From Stomorhina lunata (taxonomy: Eukaryota > Arthropoda > Insecta > Diptera > Rhiniidae), in NCBI GenBank assembly GCA_933228675.1, contig OW121743.1, positions 91,137,998 to 91,201,997 of the forward strand: a stretch of DNA of 64,000 nucleotides, in the 5' to 3' direction. The position numbers and the translations under genes are program-made. Within the stretch, counting starts at the first letter, position 1, and every line of letters starts with the position of its first letter. The notes under the pieces were generated by a model. That model was not told the DNA's origin. It was given only the letters and a program-made list of their open reading frames with translations, and did no database searches. Shown one piece after another: positions 1 through 12,224 of this stretch.

Positions 1-480
1 TTAGATTATGAGTTATTTTCTTCCTCGTGGATTCTTTGTAGAAATTTTGAAAATTTCAGTTTGAGAAGCTTTGGATTTTATATATTTATGCTCAATATAA
101 TGTTACGAATATTATCATAGGTTAAGAATTAAGAGATATTTTATGTAAAACGTGTTAACTGAGGAAATTTTATTTATTATGTCATATTCAGTTGATTATA
201 TTAAGTTAATCTGGCAAAAAATTATATATTTTTAAGTTTATCCAACATTTTGAATCTGCTCATATGAATTGAAAATATAATAATTTTCAATCATATTATA
301 ATTCAATCAACGACTGTACTTGCAAAGAAAAAATATGGTTGCTATAAACCTAATCAGGAATAATAACATGCTTGTGTTTATAACTACAATAAGAAAGCGA
401 AACGGCATGAGATTTGTAGACAAATCTGGGATTAGTTCAATAATTCATTTTTTTCCAAGTTAGCTCTAGTTTTCGAGATA
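1..480. other. AT-rich non-coding stretch
   Basis: No open reading frame, RNA gene or clear repeat boundary is seen. The sequence is AT-rich and ends at the TA that flanks the first MITE. Confidence 0.5.
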
Positions 481-823
481 TAGTGCAGGTGCGGGTAATG
501 TGGTATACGAATTTGTATTCTGATTGTTTAACGGTTGAAGTTTGTGTTGTGCAAGTAAGTAACATGGTTTCGAGCTGGATTGCGTTTTTTGATATAGCGC
601 AATAAATCTATAATAAGTAAAACTAGTTCGGCTGCATACGGCTTCATTTCAGTTAAAGGTTTAAAGTTCATATACCACAATAGCAACACTTGTATTTACT
701 ATAGATTTTATCACTTAATTCCCTGAGAACTTCAAACTATTAAACAAGTTTTCTCTAGTCTTATATTGTCAGTTTAAGAAAAAAGTTACCATATTATATA
801 CCACATTACCACCATTTACTCTA
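481..823. mobile_element. MITE with TA target duplication, TAGTGCAGG... termini
   Basis: A 343-bp non-coding element. The left end begins TAGTGCAGG and the right end, read on the other strand, begins TAGAGTAAATGG. Both continue into the shared word GGTAATGTGGTATA. Over 27 bases the two ends agree at 21. Each side is flanked by TA, as expected for Tc1/mariner-type insertion. Relatives of one or both ends occur at 25485-25527, 34929-35335 and 45571-45640. The terminal match and TSD are read directly; assignment to a superfamily is inference. Confidence 0.6.
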
Positions 824-859
824 TATTTTTGTTTGTTCAAAATTTTATTAAAACGAATA

Positions 860-2225
860 TGGGCAAATCTGAAAAACCTTAAACCAAGGACAAAATTGAA
901 AAACTGTCAAAATCGCGTATTTGTGTTTATGAAAAAAATGTACCATATATTGATCCTTTAGAATATATAATGGATACAATTTTTGATTGCTCTCTTTGTG
1001 AATGGCAGGTTTTTAATTGCACCCATCTCGAATTTTTATACATTTTTTAAAATAATAGGTTTTTTTAAAGTTCATAAAAATCTCAAAAACATCCATTTAG
1101 GTATCAAGTTTCAGTAGGGGCTCAAAGTCTGCTTAATTTTATACAATTATATGTAAAAGACCCCCTCAAAAGTAGTTGGAGTGATATAAATAACGACAAG
1201 TAAAAAAGGACTCTCTGCGTGCAGCGTCCGTCACAGAAGTAAAGGTTTTTTTAATTTGACTAGTACAATTTTTCTTTTTTCTCCAATTGAACTTGGTTCG
1301 TAAAGAGAACTTATAGTATTATTAACATTAGGCTAAAAATATATAGATATTTATATAGCATTTTACAAAATAATATGTAAAGGAAAGTGTATAGCGTCCG
1401 CCACAGTATATATTTTTTACAAAATAATATTTATTAAATACAAAATTTACTAACACATGTCTGTTTTATTCATAAAGCAATAACATTGTCTATATCCACA
1501 GATTAAATTTAAGATATAAGATGTTAAAAAAATATACAGTGGGGCAAATAAGATGATTTTGAAATTTGATTTTTTTTTTTTTATTTTCGGGACACTCTAA
1601 CAGCTAGCCACAGCATTCTTGGGACGAAAAATAAGATGTAGAAAGTTTTGTAAAATATTAAATTGTACCCAAAAATCGCATTTTAACCGCAAACATGAAA
1701 AGGAAGGAGATGAAATTCGGGAACAAGTAAAATAATTTTTTTCACTGATTCACGAACCCTTAAAAAAATATGAAATATAAATTTTTCCTAATAAAAAACA
1801 TTCAAGTAAAAACTGATTCGTCCGTCACGTAGCGTCCGCAACAGTACATTACTGGATTTTTGGTGAAACTGGAAACTTAAAAATATTTTATAAAAGCTGT
1901 TGTGGAATCCTCTGATTTTCCTCTTTCTTCGATGTATTTACAATTTTTTTTATTACTACGACCGATTTGATAAAATTTACAGAAACACGTGTTGAAAAAA
2001 AAGTCACTTTCATTTTTCGTAGCGTCCGTCATAGCACTTTAAAAGCGAATATCTTTATCCTCCAAAAGAAGTATGTAAATTAACAAACGCCATTCAATAG
2101 CACAATCGATGGGCCAATATTCCCTTAAGTCTGTGCAAAGCTATCTAGTGTAGAACGACAATGGGATACATTTAAGTACAACAAAATCCGTACAAATGTA
2201 TCGTTCGTCACGCAGGATTTGTCCA
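860..2225. mobile_element. Non-autonomous TA-flanked DNA transposon, copy A (TGGGCAAATC ends)
   Basis: A 1366-bp element with short inverted ends TGGGCAAATC and GATTTGTCCA, flanked by TA on both sides. No transposase frame is visible. Variants of the motif TAGCGTCCGTCACAG recur near 1219, 1389, 1818 (a close pair), 2018 and 2202. An inverted relative lies at 23877-25464. The TA duplication and small inverted ends suggest Tc1/mariner-type mobilisation, but no transposase supports the assignment. Confidence 0.7.
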
Positions 2226-2505
2226 TATGTCTTTTTATTCACTCAACTCATAATTTGTTTAATTTCAAACTAAGATTTTATAAAAATATATTGAAATTTA
2301 AGAGCAAAATCTTTCCGAAAGTGAAACCTATGAGAGATCTCTAAAATTATGGACCACTTTCAAACAAAAAAATCTGTAAAATACTTCATCAAATTATCTT
2401 CTTAACCCATGATAAGATACTCTACATCACGAAATTATACTGCAAGAGAAAGTTTTAAGAAAATATACCCAAAAATGTATACGTATGTATTACAAATTTT
2501 TTAAT

Positions 2506-3280
2506 TATACCCTTCACCACCGTAGGTAGAAAGGGTATTATAAGTTTGTGCTGATGTATGTAACGCATGGAAATATTTGTCTTAGACCCACCTTTTAGTA
2601 TACCAATAGGCTTAGAATCACTTTCTGAGTCGATTTAGCGATGTCCGTCCGTCCATCCGTCTTGCTGGCTGGCTGGACCCCCATGTAAACCTTGTAATCA
2701 AACTACAGCTCGCAATTCTAAAGATAATTTGATGAAATTTGACACAGATCATTTTTTTGATAATGGGACCATGGCTATTGAAATTCGTCAAAATAGGTCT
2801 ATTATTTATGGTACCTCCCATAGGTCCCACTTCCCGGAATTGATATATTGGCCACAAATATTTTTTCATGAAATTTAAATCAAATACTGCTTATGTCAAC
2901 TAAAATCACTGTACCAAATTTCGTTAAAATCAGTCCACATTTGACCATAGCTCCCATACAAGCTTTTCTTTAAAAACACAAAAATCACTAAAAAGCTCGT
3001 AAGTCTGAAGATAATGGGAATTTTAAGTTTATTTTTTACATACATAATTTTTGTAACAACTGTAATCAATTTCGAGATAATCGGTCCACATTTGACCCTA
3101 ACTCTCATATAAGTCCAAATGTCGGAAGCAGCTTAAATATAAAAGTTATGAGAAAATGTTTGTATGATGGCAAAATTTAGCAAATATTTGTCTTTATACA
3201 GAAAAAATAACACTTTTGACCTTAGTGGTGAAGAATATCGTATGGTCGGGCTTGACCGACTATAGCACTTTCCTACTTGT
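2506..3280 (+). repeat. Dispersed hairpin-ended repeat, copy 1
   Basis: Starts with a TACCCTTCACCACC/GGGTATTATAA hairpin-like end and finishes with GGTCGGGCTTGACCGAC followed by CTACTTGT. It contains a CCGTCCGTCC motif and repeated phrases of the type 'ccacatttgacc atagctcccatac'. An inverted copy is at 54692-55834, and diverged relatives are at 56610-57475 and 7700-8200. Repeats of this kind are common in fly genomes. No coding frame was found and the class is not assigned. Confidence 0.65.
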
Positions 3281-3361
3281 TTTTTTTTAATTTTTCCGAA
3301 AATTGAAATTTTTTGAAATATGCTGTGAATCTGTAATATAAATTTTATTGAATCGCGATTA

Positions 3362-3463
3362 CACTGCTCTGCAAAAATTCATTTTTTGTGTTTCCTTTTA
3401 ATAAAACTATGCGGACTATATGGATCTTGATGCGCTAAACTCAGATCCGTTGTCGGTTTTTTG

Positions 3464-3516
<53 letters not shown>

Positions 3517-4647
3517 TATAATATATATATATAAATATATACATATCTTATCGTTTTGGAGTTATTTAGAAATTAATAGAGAAAAAATTTTTTTTCGTGC
3601 GAAATTCGTAATTTTTTTCAGGTTAAAAATGTAATTAAAAAAAGATAAAGTAAAATTTTAATCATTTTACACATATCGAGGGTTTATATTCAAAAAGTGC
3701 TATCTACAAATTCACAATTTTACAGGAGAGCGAAAAAACTGTTTTTGTCATTAACTATAAGAGAAGTAAATAAACTTTGTTTTACAATGCCATACAAATT
3801 GGGGCTAAGATCTTGTACAAATTAAGTTTTTTTTATTAACTCCTTATATTTTCTGTTCTATAGTAGATGGCACTTTTTACGAGTAAAAATTTTATCGTTT
3901 CAAGTACTAAAGCAAGTAAATAGCATTATTTTAACCAGAAAAAAAATAAAATATAACAAAAATTTAAGCTTTTATCAAAAAATTACGAATTTTAATTAAA
4001 ATAATAAGTTTTTTGAATAAAACAAGATTTATTATAAATATGTCAATAGAATTCAAGGTATTCTCTTTCTTATATGACGTTTATTTACAATCTGTTAAGG
4101 TCAAAGGCCGAGTATATTTTAGAAACCCATAATTACTGTACATTCTAGGGAATTGTGGTCCAATTGTTGGTTTATCACAAATTACAATGTATATTTTATA
4201 ACAATTGTTATTATTTCCACAAATATTTTTAAAGTAGATAGCACTATTTTTTGATTATGTGTAGATAGCACAAACACAATTTATAAAAAAAAATGTTTTA
4301 AAATTATTTTTCTTCCTTAAAATTTATACGACATATGACAAATAAGCCAAGGAACACGTTTAAACCCATTTTGGTCGAAAATGTAGATAGCACTTTTTGA
4401 ATATAAAGCGTCGATATGTATCTTAAGAATAAAATAAGCTATAAACCATAAAAATCGGTTTATCTTCAAGTGTTTTAATTTTGAAAATCAGATGAGTCGT
4501 TCTCGAGTTAGGACGAAATAGGTCTCCGCCCATAAAAAAAATCCTGATATGATGGAAAAAAACCGACAGCGGATCTGAGTTTAGCGCATCAAAATCCATG
4601 TAGTCCACATAGTTTTATTAAAAGGAGGATTTGGCTGCAGAGCAGTG
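3362..4647. mobile_element. Non-autonomous transposon with CACTG ends, ~97-bp TIRs and TTA duplication
   Basis: A 1286-bp element. Both ends begin CACTGCTCTGCA, and the inverted match continues for about 97 bp (3362-3460 and 4551-4647), including GATGCGCTAAACTCAGATCC. The flanks are TTA on each side. CACTG termini with a 3-bp duplication resemble the CMC/EnSpm group, which is an inference. The interior holds a TA microsatellite (3463-3540) and several copies of GTAGATAGCAC. No transposase is encoded. Confidence 0.7.
3463..3540. repeat. (TA)n microsatellite
   Basis: A nearly pure TA run just inside the left terminal repeat of the CACTG element. Confidence 0.9.
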
Positions 4648-4802
4648 TTATTTAACTTAATAAAAAAGTATAAATGGATTATAATTTTAAATTGCATATT
4701 TTTTTATAATATTTCCTAGAAATAATTAAGATCGTAAATTTTAGGGTAACTTCAAAAACATTTACCTAAATCAAAACAAAAACCTAAATGCAATAGATTC
4801 CT

Positions 4803-5158
4803 AGATTAACTAATATTATCTTTAATTGTATTCAGGTATGTATTCCTTAAGAAATAATACAAAACAGCCCCTAAAATGTGCACACCAATTTCTACAATTT
4901 AAAACTAGTTAAACATGTTTCATATAATTCTCATTTAGTTTATTTCAAATATAAACTAAATACTACCAAAAGTAAGCATCAGATTAACTAATATTATCTT
5001 TAATTGTATTCAGGTATGTATTCCTTAAGAAATAATACAAAACAGCCCTTAAAATGTACACACCAATTTCTAAAATTTAAAACTGGTTAATCATTTTTCA
5101 TATAATTCTCATTTAGTGTGTTTCAAATATAAACTAAATACTACAATATGTAAGCATC
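4803..5158 (+). repeat. 178-bp tandem duplication
   Basis: Two adjacent copies beginning AGATTAACTAATATTATC at 4803 and 4981. The copies are highly similar with scattered substitutions. No coding content is seen. Confidence 0.85.
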
Positions 5159-6029
5159 AAAGTTATGGCTAAGATCAAAGTGTAGTATCTGTTCTTATCA
5201 GCTTAACATCTGATAGATTCTCCATCGGAGGGCACTAAATGTTAAACTGAATTTTGTAAAAAGATGCAATGTTTTAGAAGCTTGCTTCACTTCTGTCAAG
5301 GCTTGGCCCGGTATTGCAGTACCGCCGGGTTGTGGGCCCATAATAAAAATATAAATAATAGTGTTAAAATTTAAATGTAGACATTTATTTTAAGTAATTT
5401 TTTTTTCAAAAGTGCCACATCATTATCACTTCACAATCTTATGGCCATTAACCAAAAATTACAAACATGCTATAAAACAATTTTATATTCATTTTTTTTT
5501 TTCAATTATAATTAAATGAACATTTTTGGTGAAACTGGTTCTCAAACAAAAACTCCATTATTTCAATTTTAACTGTTTTGTTATATAAAATTAACCAAAA
5601 TTACTACTTTATTTCGTTTCATTATTCCTTAAGTAATAAAGCTAAAACTGTCTTATTGTTATATATAAAATTTTTTATAATAGCTGACTTTTTTTTTGTT
5701 GCTACTTTTAATATTTTTTTATACAAATAATATAAACTGACATTTACTTTTTTAAAAACTTAAAATCATACAATAAATATTTTATTTTAATTTTTTTTAC
5801 TATTTAAAATTGAAAATATTTTTTGAAATGTAAAAAATTGGCAGATTGCGGTCAATGGCAACAAGATGATTTGACACCGTAGACAAACAATCTCCTCTGA
5901 TGAAGTGAGTCTGTGGTTAGAAACATGTGGAGAACAAAAAAAAAAATAGTCAATCAATACCCTACCCTTTTATTTTAAAGCTACAGTCAGGTTTTTAGTA
6001 ATTACAATTTGATGGAGTAGTTGAGATTT
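5159..6029. other. AT-rich non-coding stretch with one GC-rich hairpin
   Basis: Mostly AT-rich sequence without genes. At about 5303-5341 a GC-rich island (GGCCCGGTATTGCAGTACC then GCCGGG and GGGCCC) can fold back on itself. It may be the end of an old retroelement, but no family is assigned. Confidence 0.4.
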
Positions 6030-7642
6030 GGAGGCCGAGCTATATGAAAATATTGATATTAAAATTTGTATAGAGATTTTATCAAGGTTTACCGATTTCA
6101 ACAAAATTTTACACACTAACTGGTATTTATCTTATAACGATTTTGACAAAATTTAGACACCGGGTACATTTTTGCTGTATAGATCGAATATGAAGGGATT
6201 TTTGGAAGTTTTACCAAAATAAAAACTGGGAAAAAGGGGGAAAAAATCGAAAACGTTATATCTCCTAAAGTAATAGGTATAGAAACAAAATTAAAATTAC
6301 GTTTTGAACAGCTATGAAAATAAGCGGACAGCTGTTTGGTACTTTTTTGAAACTATGTTCGATAGGGAGTAAAAAAGGATGAAAATATTTTTTTTTGGTA
6401 CTTTTTTAACCCACTCTTATTTTTTAAACCAAATAATATAGAAAGGAACTTTGTACTACAGTCAATAGATGTGAAAGATATGTTGAATACTTATTTGGTA
6501 CTTTTTTGATTTTGGAGCCAAAATGGATAAAAAAAGGGATAAAATGATAACTAAACAACTCAAAAAGTAATATGAATAGGAACATTATGTTAGCTGCGTT
6601 TTAATAAAATGTACCGAATTGGTACCAAAGAAGTACCAAATATACACATGGAATTTGTTTGAAATTAGGGGATAAAAAAGGGATGAACAAATGAATGTTT
6701 GTCTGTATGTATGTTCTTTAAAGAATATGCATTGATCATGTTATGATTTTTTTCAAAGTTGTAGCGCATAAGCCAGCAAAGGTTTTTAAGTTGGTAAAAC
6801 TAATTTCCGACAGGTGGCGCCACTAAAATGACTAAAAATTAATTTAATTGTATACAGTGCATTTAATCATGCTATGATCTTTAGCAAAGTTTTAGCGCAT
6901 AAGCCGGCAAAGGTTTCTTAGTTTGTGTGAGCAATTTCCGACAGGTGGCGCTACTGAAAATTACTTAAAGTGAGTTAAATCGTTAACTGTGTATTCGATC
7001 ATGCTATGCTCTTTTGCAAAGTTGTTGCACATGAGGCGCCGAAGGTTTCGTAGTTTATATGAAGTAATTGCGACAGGTGGCGCCACTGAAATTTACTCAA
7101 AGTCAATTAAATCGTAAGCTGTACATTTAATCATGCTATGATCTTTAGCAAAGTTGTTGTGGATAAGCCGACGAAGGTTTATTAATTGGTATGACCAAAG
7201 TCCGACAGGTGGCGCCACCGAAAATGAATTAAATCATAAATTGTGCATTTGATCATGTTATGATCGATAGTAAAGTTGTTACGCATAAACAGGCGAAGGT
7301 TTCTTAGTAAGTATGAACAACTTCCGACAGGTGGCGTCACTGAAAACTACTCAAAATGAATAAAATCGTAAACTATGCATTTAATCATTCTATAATCTTA
7401 AGCAAAGTTTGTTCCAAAATTATTCAAAGTGGGTTAAACTGTAAACTATGCAAACTATGTAAACTATGTGTTGATCTGACAAAATAAATAAAATAATTCA
7501 AAATTAACTGAATATTTGTACAATGTATTTCCTCTAAATTTATTTTAGTACTTTATAAAATAAAATATATGAAAACTTTAAAATTTGCCTCAAAATGCTT
7601 ATCATAAAGCTCCGAGCAAGGCTCGGTCAACCAGGTACTATA
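6030..7642 (+). mobile_element. Helitron/Helentron-like non-autonomous element, copy A
   Basis: Shares its length with 27437-28841. The interior has five units of about 125-135 bp centred on GACAGGTGGCGCCACT (near 6808, 6938, 7068, 7203 and 7326). The shared 3' boundary follows a hairpin, CCGAGC-AAG-GCTCGG, then ACCAGGTACTATA. There are no terminal inverted repeats and no TSD. A 3' hairpin plus internal tandem units is the architecture of DINE/Helentron elements. The assignment is inferred; the 5' boundary is approximate, since homology with copy B starts near 6134. Confidence 0.55.
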
Positions 7643-7699
7643 AAGCTTATTCTTGCAGAATTTAATAGCTTTTAACTGATCTTTGCTACATATTTTTGG

Positions 7700-8200
7700 T
7701 TTCCGATAGTGGTTTTTATAAGGAAACTATAGTCAAATATGGACCGATTCGTATAAAATTTGATATACTGACCAATAGTTGCATAACTTCTCTATTCTAA
7801 ATTAAGTCGTCATAGCTATTAAAATTATATTAAATTTATCAGCATTAATGTGATTCCCAGGGCGAGGTAATATGGGAGCTCTAACTTAATGTGAGCCGAT
7901 TTCGCACATTTTTAATGCACGACTTTCTCAAGATATCGAAAATAAAATTTTGCCCCTCCAGCTCTTTTCCTGGAAATGAAGAAAATCTTTGCCAAGTTTC
8001 AGTGATCTAGCTCTTTTAGGCGTTATCGTGATTTCAACAGATATACAGACAGACAGACAAACAGACAGATCGCTTAATCGTCTTAGAATTTAAGGATTCA
8101 GAATATATATTCCTTTTGGTTTTTGAGCTAATATTAAGAAAATTACAAACGGAATGACAATCTCAATATACCCCCCATTCTTTTTGATGGTGGGTATAAA
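7700..8200 (+). repeat. Diverged dispersed repeat with CAGACAGACAGAC motif
   Basis: Contains the CAGACAGACAGAC run near 8047, and ends with TATACCCCCCATTC followed by GGTGGGTATAAAAA, a hairpin-like terminus. It resembles in layout the repeat at 2506-3280. No coding frame. Confidence 0.45.
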
Positions 8201-8746
8201 AAAGTCGATGAAAAGGATATTGAATAATAAAATCAATATTCTGAGATTAAAATTTTCATAACAGAAAAGTTTGATTAACAGAAAATCCTATTAACTTAAC
8301 TTACATATTTTCTAAAAATGCCTATTATAGCGTGTATTTGTAGTAAAAATTTTGTAAATTAAAACTTTCAAAAAATATTCAAATATCAATACGATCGCAA
8401 ACATACGAATATATTAGCAAACTCGACTCGATTCGGTTACATGTGTTTAAAAGTAAAACGTATGACAAACTACAACCTGTTGTTGTACGTTTCAATTAAT
8501 GGTAAAACGTCTCAACAAAAAATTTAAATTTTATTTATTTTAATTGCAAATTTAAACAAGTTTTTGCTAAAAAGTTAAAAATTCAAATTTATCAAAATTA
8601 AAATTCATTTAACGTCTTTAGCAAACGAACGAATTGTGTAAAATTCTTTTATAATTTTATGCTAATTAATCATAGACATTCTATTAATTAGAATTTATTA
8701 CAAAATTATTAATACTCTTGAATGATCTTTATAATTTAAAGAATTA
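8201..8746. other. AT-rich non-coding stretch
   Basis: No gene or repeat boundary recognised. Confidence 0.4.
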
Positions 8747-8754
8747 GTTAAGAA

Positions 8755-10010
8755 CATAGTTCGAAAAAAAACAGTACCTTATTAGATTGTACTGAACTTA
8801 CGCACACACAAAAGTTATTTATTTTTTAGGTACCTAACTAAGTCGGAAACAAAGTTAGGTACACAAAGACACAATAAAAAAAGAACGGTACGTTAAAATA
8901 AGGTACCGCTCTTTAAGATTTTAGAGTATTTTTTAGTTAACTTTAGAGTACTTTAAAGTACTAAGTTACGAATCTTTAGATAACTCACTTGTAGCTGCTT
9001 TCGTAATATTTTGACGAAGTTTTGTTTTTGTGCATTCATAAATAACTCGTATATTTTAGTAAAAAATACCCAACAGTTCCATGATGACAAAATGAGCAGC
9101 GATTTAAAAATGTACTTTTTGGTTAATAAATTACTTCGTAATATGGAAGTGCTGGCTCATTGCTGAGGTAAAAGCGATTATTAACCTACTCTAATCAGAA
9201 GTTTATCTTGAAATCTTCAGACATTTTACCAACTGGGAAACAGTCCATCAATTTGGAACTGTTGGGAAATTCTTAAACATGCATATACACGCATAGCATG
9301 TCAATTGTGTTTGTATTGGTGACACAATTTTTTATGATATACACACAAATATAAGAAAGTGTTGCCAGGTTAGGGTTTTACATCCTAAACGATAGAATAA
9401 TTTTTATTTGTTCGATAGCGTTATAAATTTATAGTTTACACTAACGTATATGGAGTAAAATGTAGTTGCAATTAATAAATATATTTTATGTTTTTACTAC
9501 TATTAAAAACAATTTTTAAACACATAAAAGAAGTATCGTCAAATATGGGATGTTTTTGAAATTGCGTAACACAACTAAACTCAATGAAATCTAGAAATCA
9601 ACTTTGTTGCCGATTTCTCCAATTTTGTAGCAAAAGTTAGAAATTAATATATTCATAAAATATGTAAATATCCCGTAAACCGCCTTTAAAAATAATTAAA
9701 AAAGCAGTTAGACAAAATTTAATATTCACTTTTGGCAATACTGTTATTCTAATTGTTGACAGCCTCATAAGAGTTCGTTAAAGTTAAGGTACGGAGTACG
9801 TTAAGGTACTCAACAAAGTACGTTATTTTTAGAGTACTTCGTGAAAGTTCGTTATGATAAAGGTTGTGTATTTTAACAGGTTCTCTAAAATTTTAAGGTA
9901 CCTATACTTAAATTGAACACTTTGTTACGTATGTGACTTTGTACCGAACTTGCCTAGGTACAGTACGGTACCTTAAAATACAGTATTTTAGAGTATTTTT
10001 TCGAACTATG
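8755..10010. mobile_element. Non-autonomous hAT- or P-like element with perfect 8-bp TSD
   Basis: A 1256-bp element with 14-bp inverted ends CATAGTTCGAAAAA, flanked on both sides by GTTAAGAA (8747-8754 and 10011-10018). An 8-bp duplication is typical of hAT and P elements. The regions next to the ends are dense in GTACC, AGTAC and GGTACC words; for example 8901-8960 and 9780-9990 contain many. No transposase frame exists, so it would need a helper in trans. Confidence 0.75.
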
Positions 10011-10018
10011 GTTAAGAA

Positions 10019-10866
10019 TGATAACTAATAGATAGAAAGCTTAGGCAAATTTAAATAAATTTCATAAGAGGCTGACTTTTGGGCAGGGGCTATTAAAAGG
10101 GTGTTAACACTTTAAAGTCACGAAAACAGGTTTTGAGTTCTAAAATAAAATGTGTGAAAAGATCTTAGGCTACTCAAAATGGTCCTTCGAGCTGTTTTAA
10201 AAATAAAGTAGCGAATGTTTTTTCTTCTAACTTGTCGATTTTAATTTATTTTTACAACTTAAACAAAAAAAATTTTGAATGTAAGTTAATGCTGTGTGAA
10301 TGGAATTACAATTATTTTAAATATGATCAACAAGTTAAACTTCAATTTCAATTATTTATACAAGATTAAGCAATTAACAAAATGTTTTTGAATTACAAAA
10401 TCGACATAAAACATTTTTGCATAAATTAGAAATTCTATGTCTAAAATTGCGCCTACAATGGGTTGAAGATTAAATATTTTTAACAACAATTAAAATCAAT
10501 AAAATTCTTCTTTATTCTAATTCAATGCTTAATTAATTCCAACAACAATAGCTTAAGGTAGATCGAAATTTTCTGTATAGATGATTTTAATTAAAACAAA
10601 AACATTTTCTAAACAAGTGTTTTCTTCATCACAAGCGGCAACATGTTGCAATCCACTATAATGATCATGATCTATCTTCCTAAGCTTAATTGTAGCGATC
10701 ATGTGGGTGTTATTGAAATTTGCATTATTTAATTTTTAGAAATTTATGCATTTTAAAATAGTCTACTAATTTGTTAAATTAAGAACACTTTAAAAAGGTT
10801 AAATATTTAGACTTAAAACGATGGAAAAAATTTATAATTTAAAATAATAAAGAAATTAACATTTTT
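10019..10866. other. AT-rich non-coding stretch
   Basis: No gene recognised. The sequence grades into degenerate copies of the 31-bp repeat after about 10870. Confidence 0.4.
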
Positions 10867-10997
10867 AAAAATTAAAAACAAAATCTATTTTTATGGGGAA
10901 TTTTTAAAAAAATTTTCTATTTTTATAGGAAATTTTAAAAAAATTTGCTATTTTTATAAAAAAATTTGCTATTTAAAAAAAAATCTAAAATTTACTA
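10867..10997 (+). repeat. Degenerate edge of the 31-bp minisatellite
   Basis: Several diverged units (TTTTTATAGGAAATTTT words) run up to the DD37E element. The same array resumes immediately after that element, so the transposon has split it. Confidence 0.7.
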
Positions 10998-12224
10998 AAG
11001 AGTGTTCTAAAAAAAATATGCATTTACTATTTTAGACAAAATTTATCCATAGTGCAAGAAATAATTTATTTTTTGATCAAGTTAGTTTCTATAGATATGT
11101 CAGATACCATTATTTTAGAAATTATTAATTTTCAATAGTTATTTCAATCAAAATGGACTGCGAAAAAAAGTTCGTGAAAATATAATTAAAACTTTTCAAA
11201 AAAAAATCCATCATGGACTTTTAAGAAAATAGCTAAAAATTTGAAAGTTGACCCTCGAACGGTTTCTAATGCCATCAGACGGTATAAGGAAAACCTGAGC
11301 ATTGAAAGAAAACCTGGATCAGGGAGGAAAAAAGGTCCTACAGATATTGGTAAGGCAAAAGAAGTCGAGCGACTATTTCGAGGAGCACCTAACACTTCTT
11401 TAAGAAAAGCAGCTCGTACGGTGAAATGTTTTACGAATTTTGCACATAAAGTCAAAGCTTATGCTGGACTGAAGACATACAAAGTCCAAAAGGTTCCAGA
11501 TCGCAATGCTATAAAGAACTTAGAAGCGAACTTAGAACTTACGAGCGAAAAAAATTGAAGTCTGATTTTATAAAAAAATACACCTGTTGTGTGATGGATG
11601 ATGAAACATACGTACTGGCAGACTTTTCTCAACTCCCTGGTCAAGATTTTTATGTTGCTGATAAACGGGGCAATGTTCGGCAAGAGTTTCGCACAAAAAA
11701 ACAAACAACATTTCCTAAGAAGTTTCTCGTGTGGCAAGCTATTTGCAGTTGTGGCAAAAGAAGTAAAGTATTTGTGGCATCTGGCACATTAAACACAGAA
11801 ATTTATATAAAGGAGTGCCTACAAAAACGGTTGTTACCCTTTTTAAGAGAGCACAGAGTGGTACTCAAAGAATAATGTCATTTTTGTACCACGAGAGGCA
11901 AATCCACCTAACTGTCCAGAACTTCGGCCTGTGGACAGGTATTGGGAATTGAAGAACACAGGAAAGATTTCCAAGAACATGTCCGATTTTAAGCGCAGGT
12001 GGAACACATGCTCCAAAAAGGTATCAGAAGCAAAAATCTTTAATGGGAGGGTTTCCGAAAAAAGTCGATAATTTTGCAAAACCCGAGTACTAAGCAAACA
12101 TTTTAATGCTAAATGATTTTGTATAATATGTCATTATATTTGCGTATTTTGTAGAGTTTTTATATTAAAAGGTTTGATTTTTATTTAAGAAAATCCAATT
12201 ACAAATTTTATTTAGAGCACTCTT
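10998..12224 (+). mobile_element. Tc1/mariner-superfamily element (DD37E type), copy 1
   Basis: A 1227-bp element with ends AAGAGTGTTCTAAA and its complement ending CACTCTT, flanked by TA on both sides. The target was the TA inside the minisatellite word TTTACTATTTTTATAGG, which is reconstituted perfectly across the insertion. It is closely related to 50270-51565. The transposase is broken. Confidence 0.85.
11153..12093 (+). pseudogene. DD37E-type transposase pseudogene, copy 1
   Basis: This would have been the DNA-cutting transposase of the surrounding element. The N-terminal helix-turn-helix region (KVDPRTVSNAIRRYKENL) and the first catalytic region (VMDDETYVLADFSQLPG) are visible, but in different frames. 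Compared with the copy at 50401-51411, it has lost an A in the run after codon 4, gained bases near 11205, been rearranged near 11525, and lost the segment between CACAGAGTG and GTACTCAAAG near 11860, which removes the second catalytic aspartate. It ends with a TAA at 12091-12093. It cannot make an active enzyme. The family call rests on spacing measured in the other copy. Confidence 0.85.

Noticed and set aside
3463..3540. TA run as a possible promoter TATA region
   Set aside because: It is a pure microsatellite inside a transposon with no gene downstream.
11241..11875. Two overlapping open frames that could be listed as separate small genes
   Set aside because: Both are frameshifted pieces of one transposase pseudogene, as the copy on the minus strand at 51411 shows.
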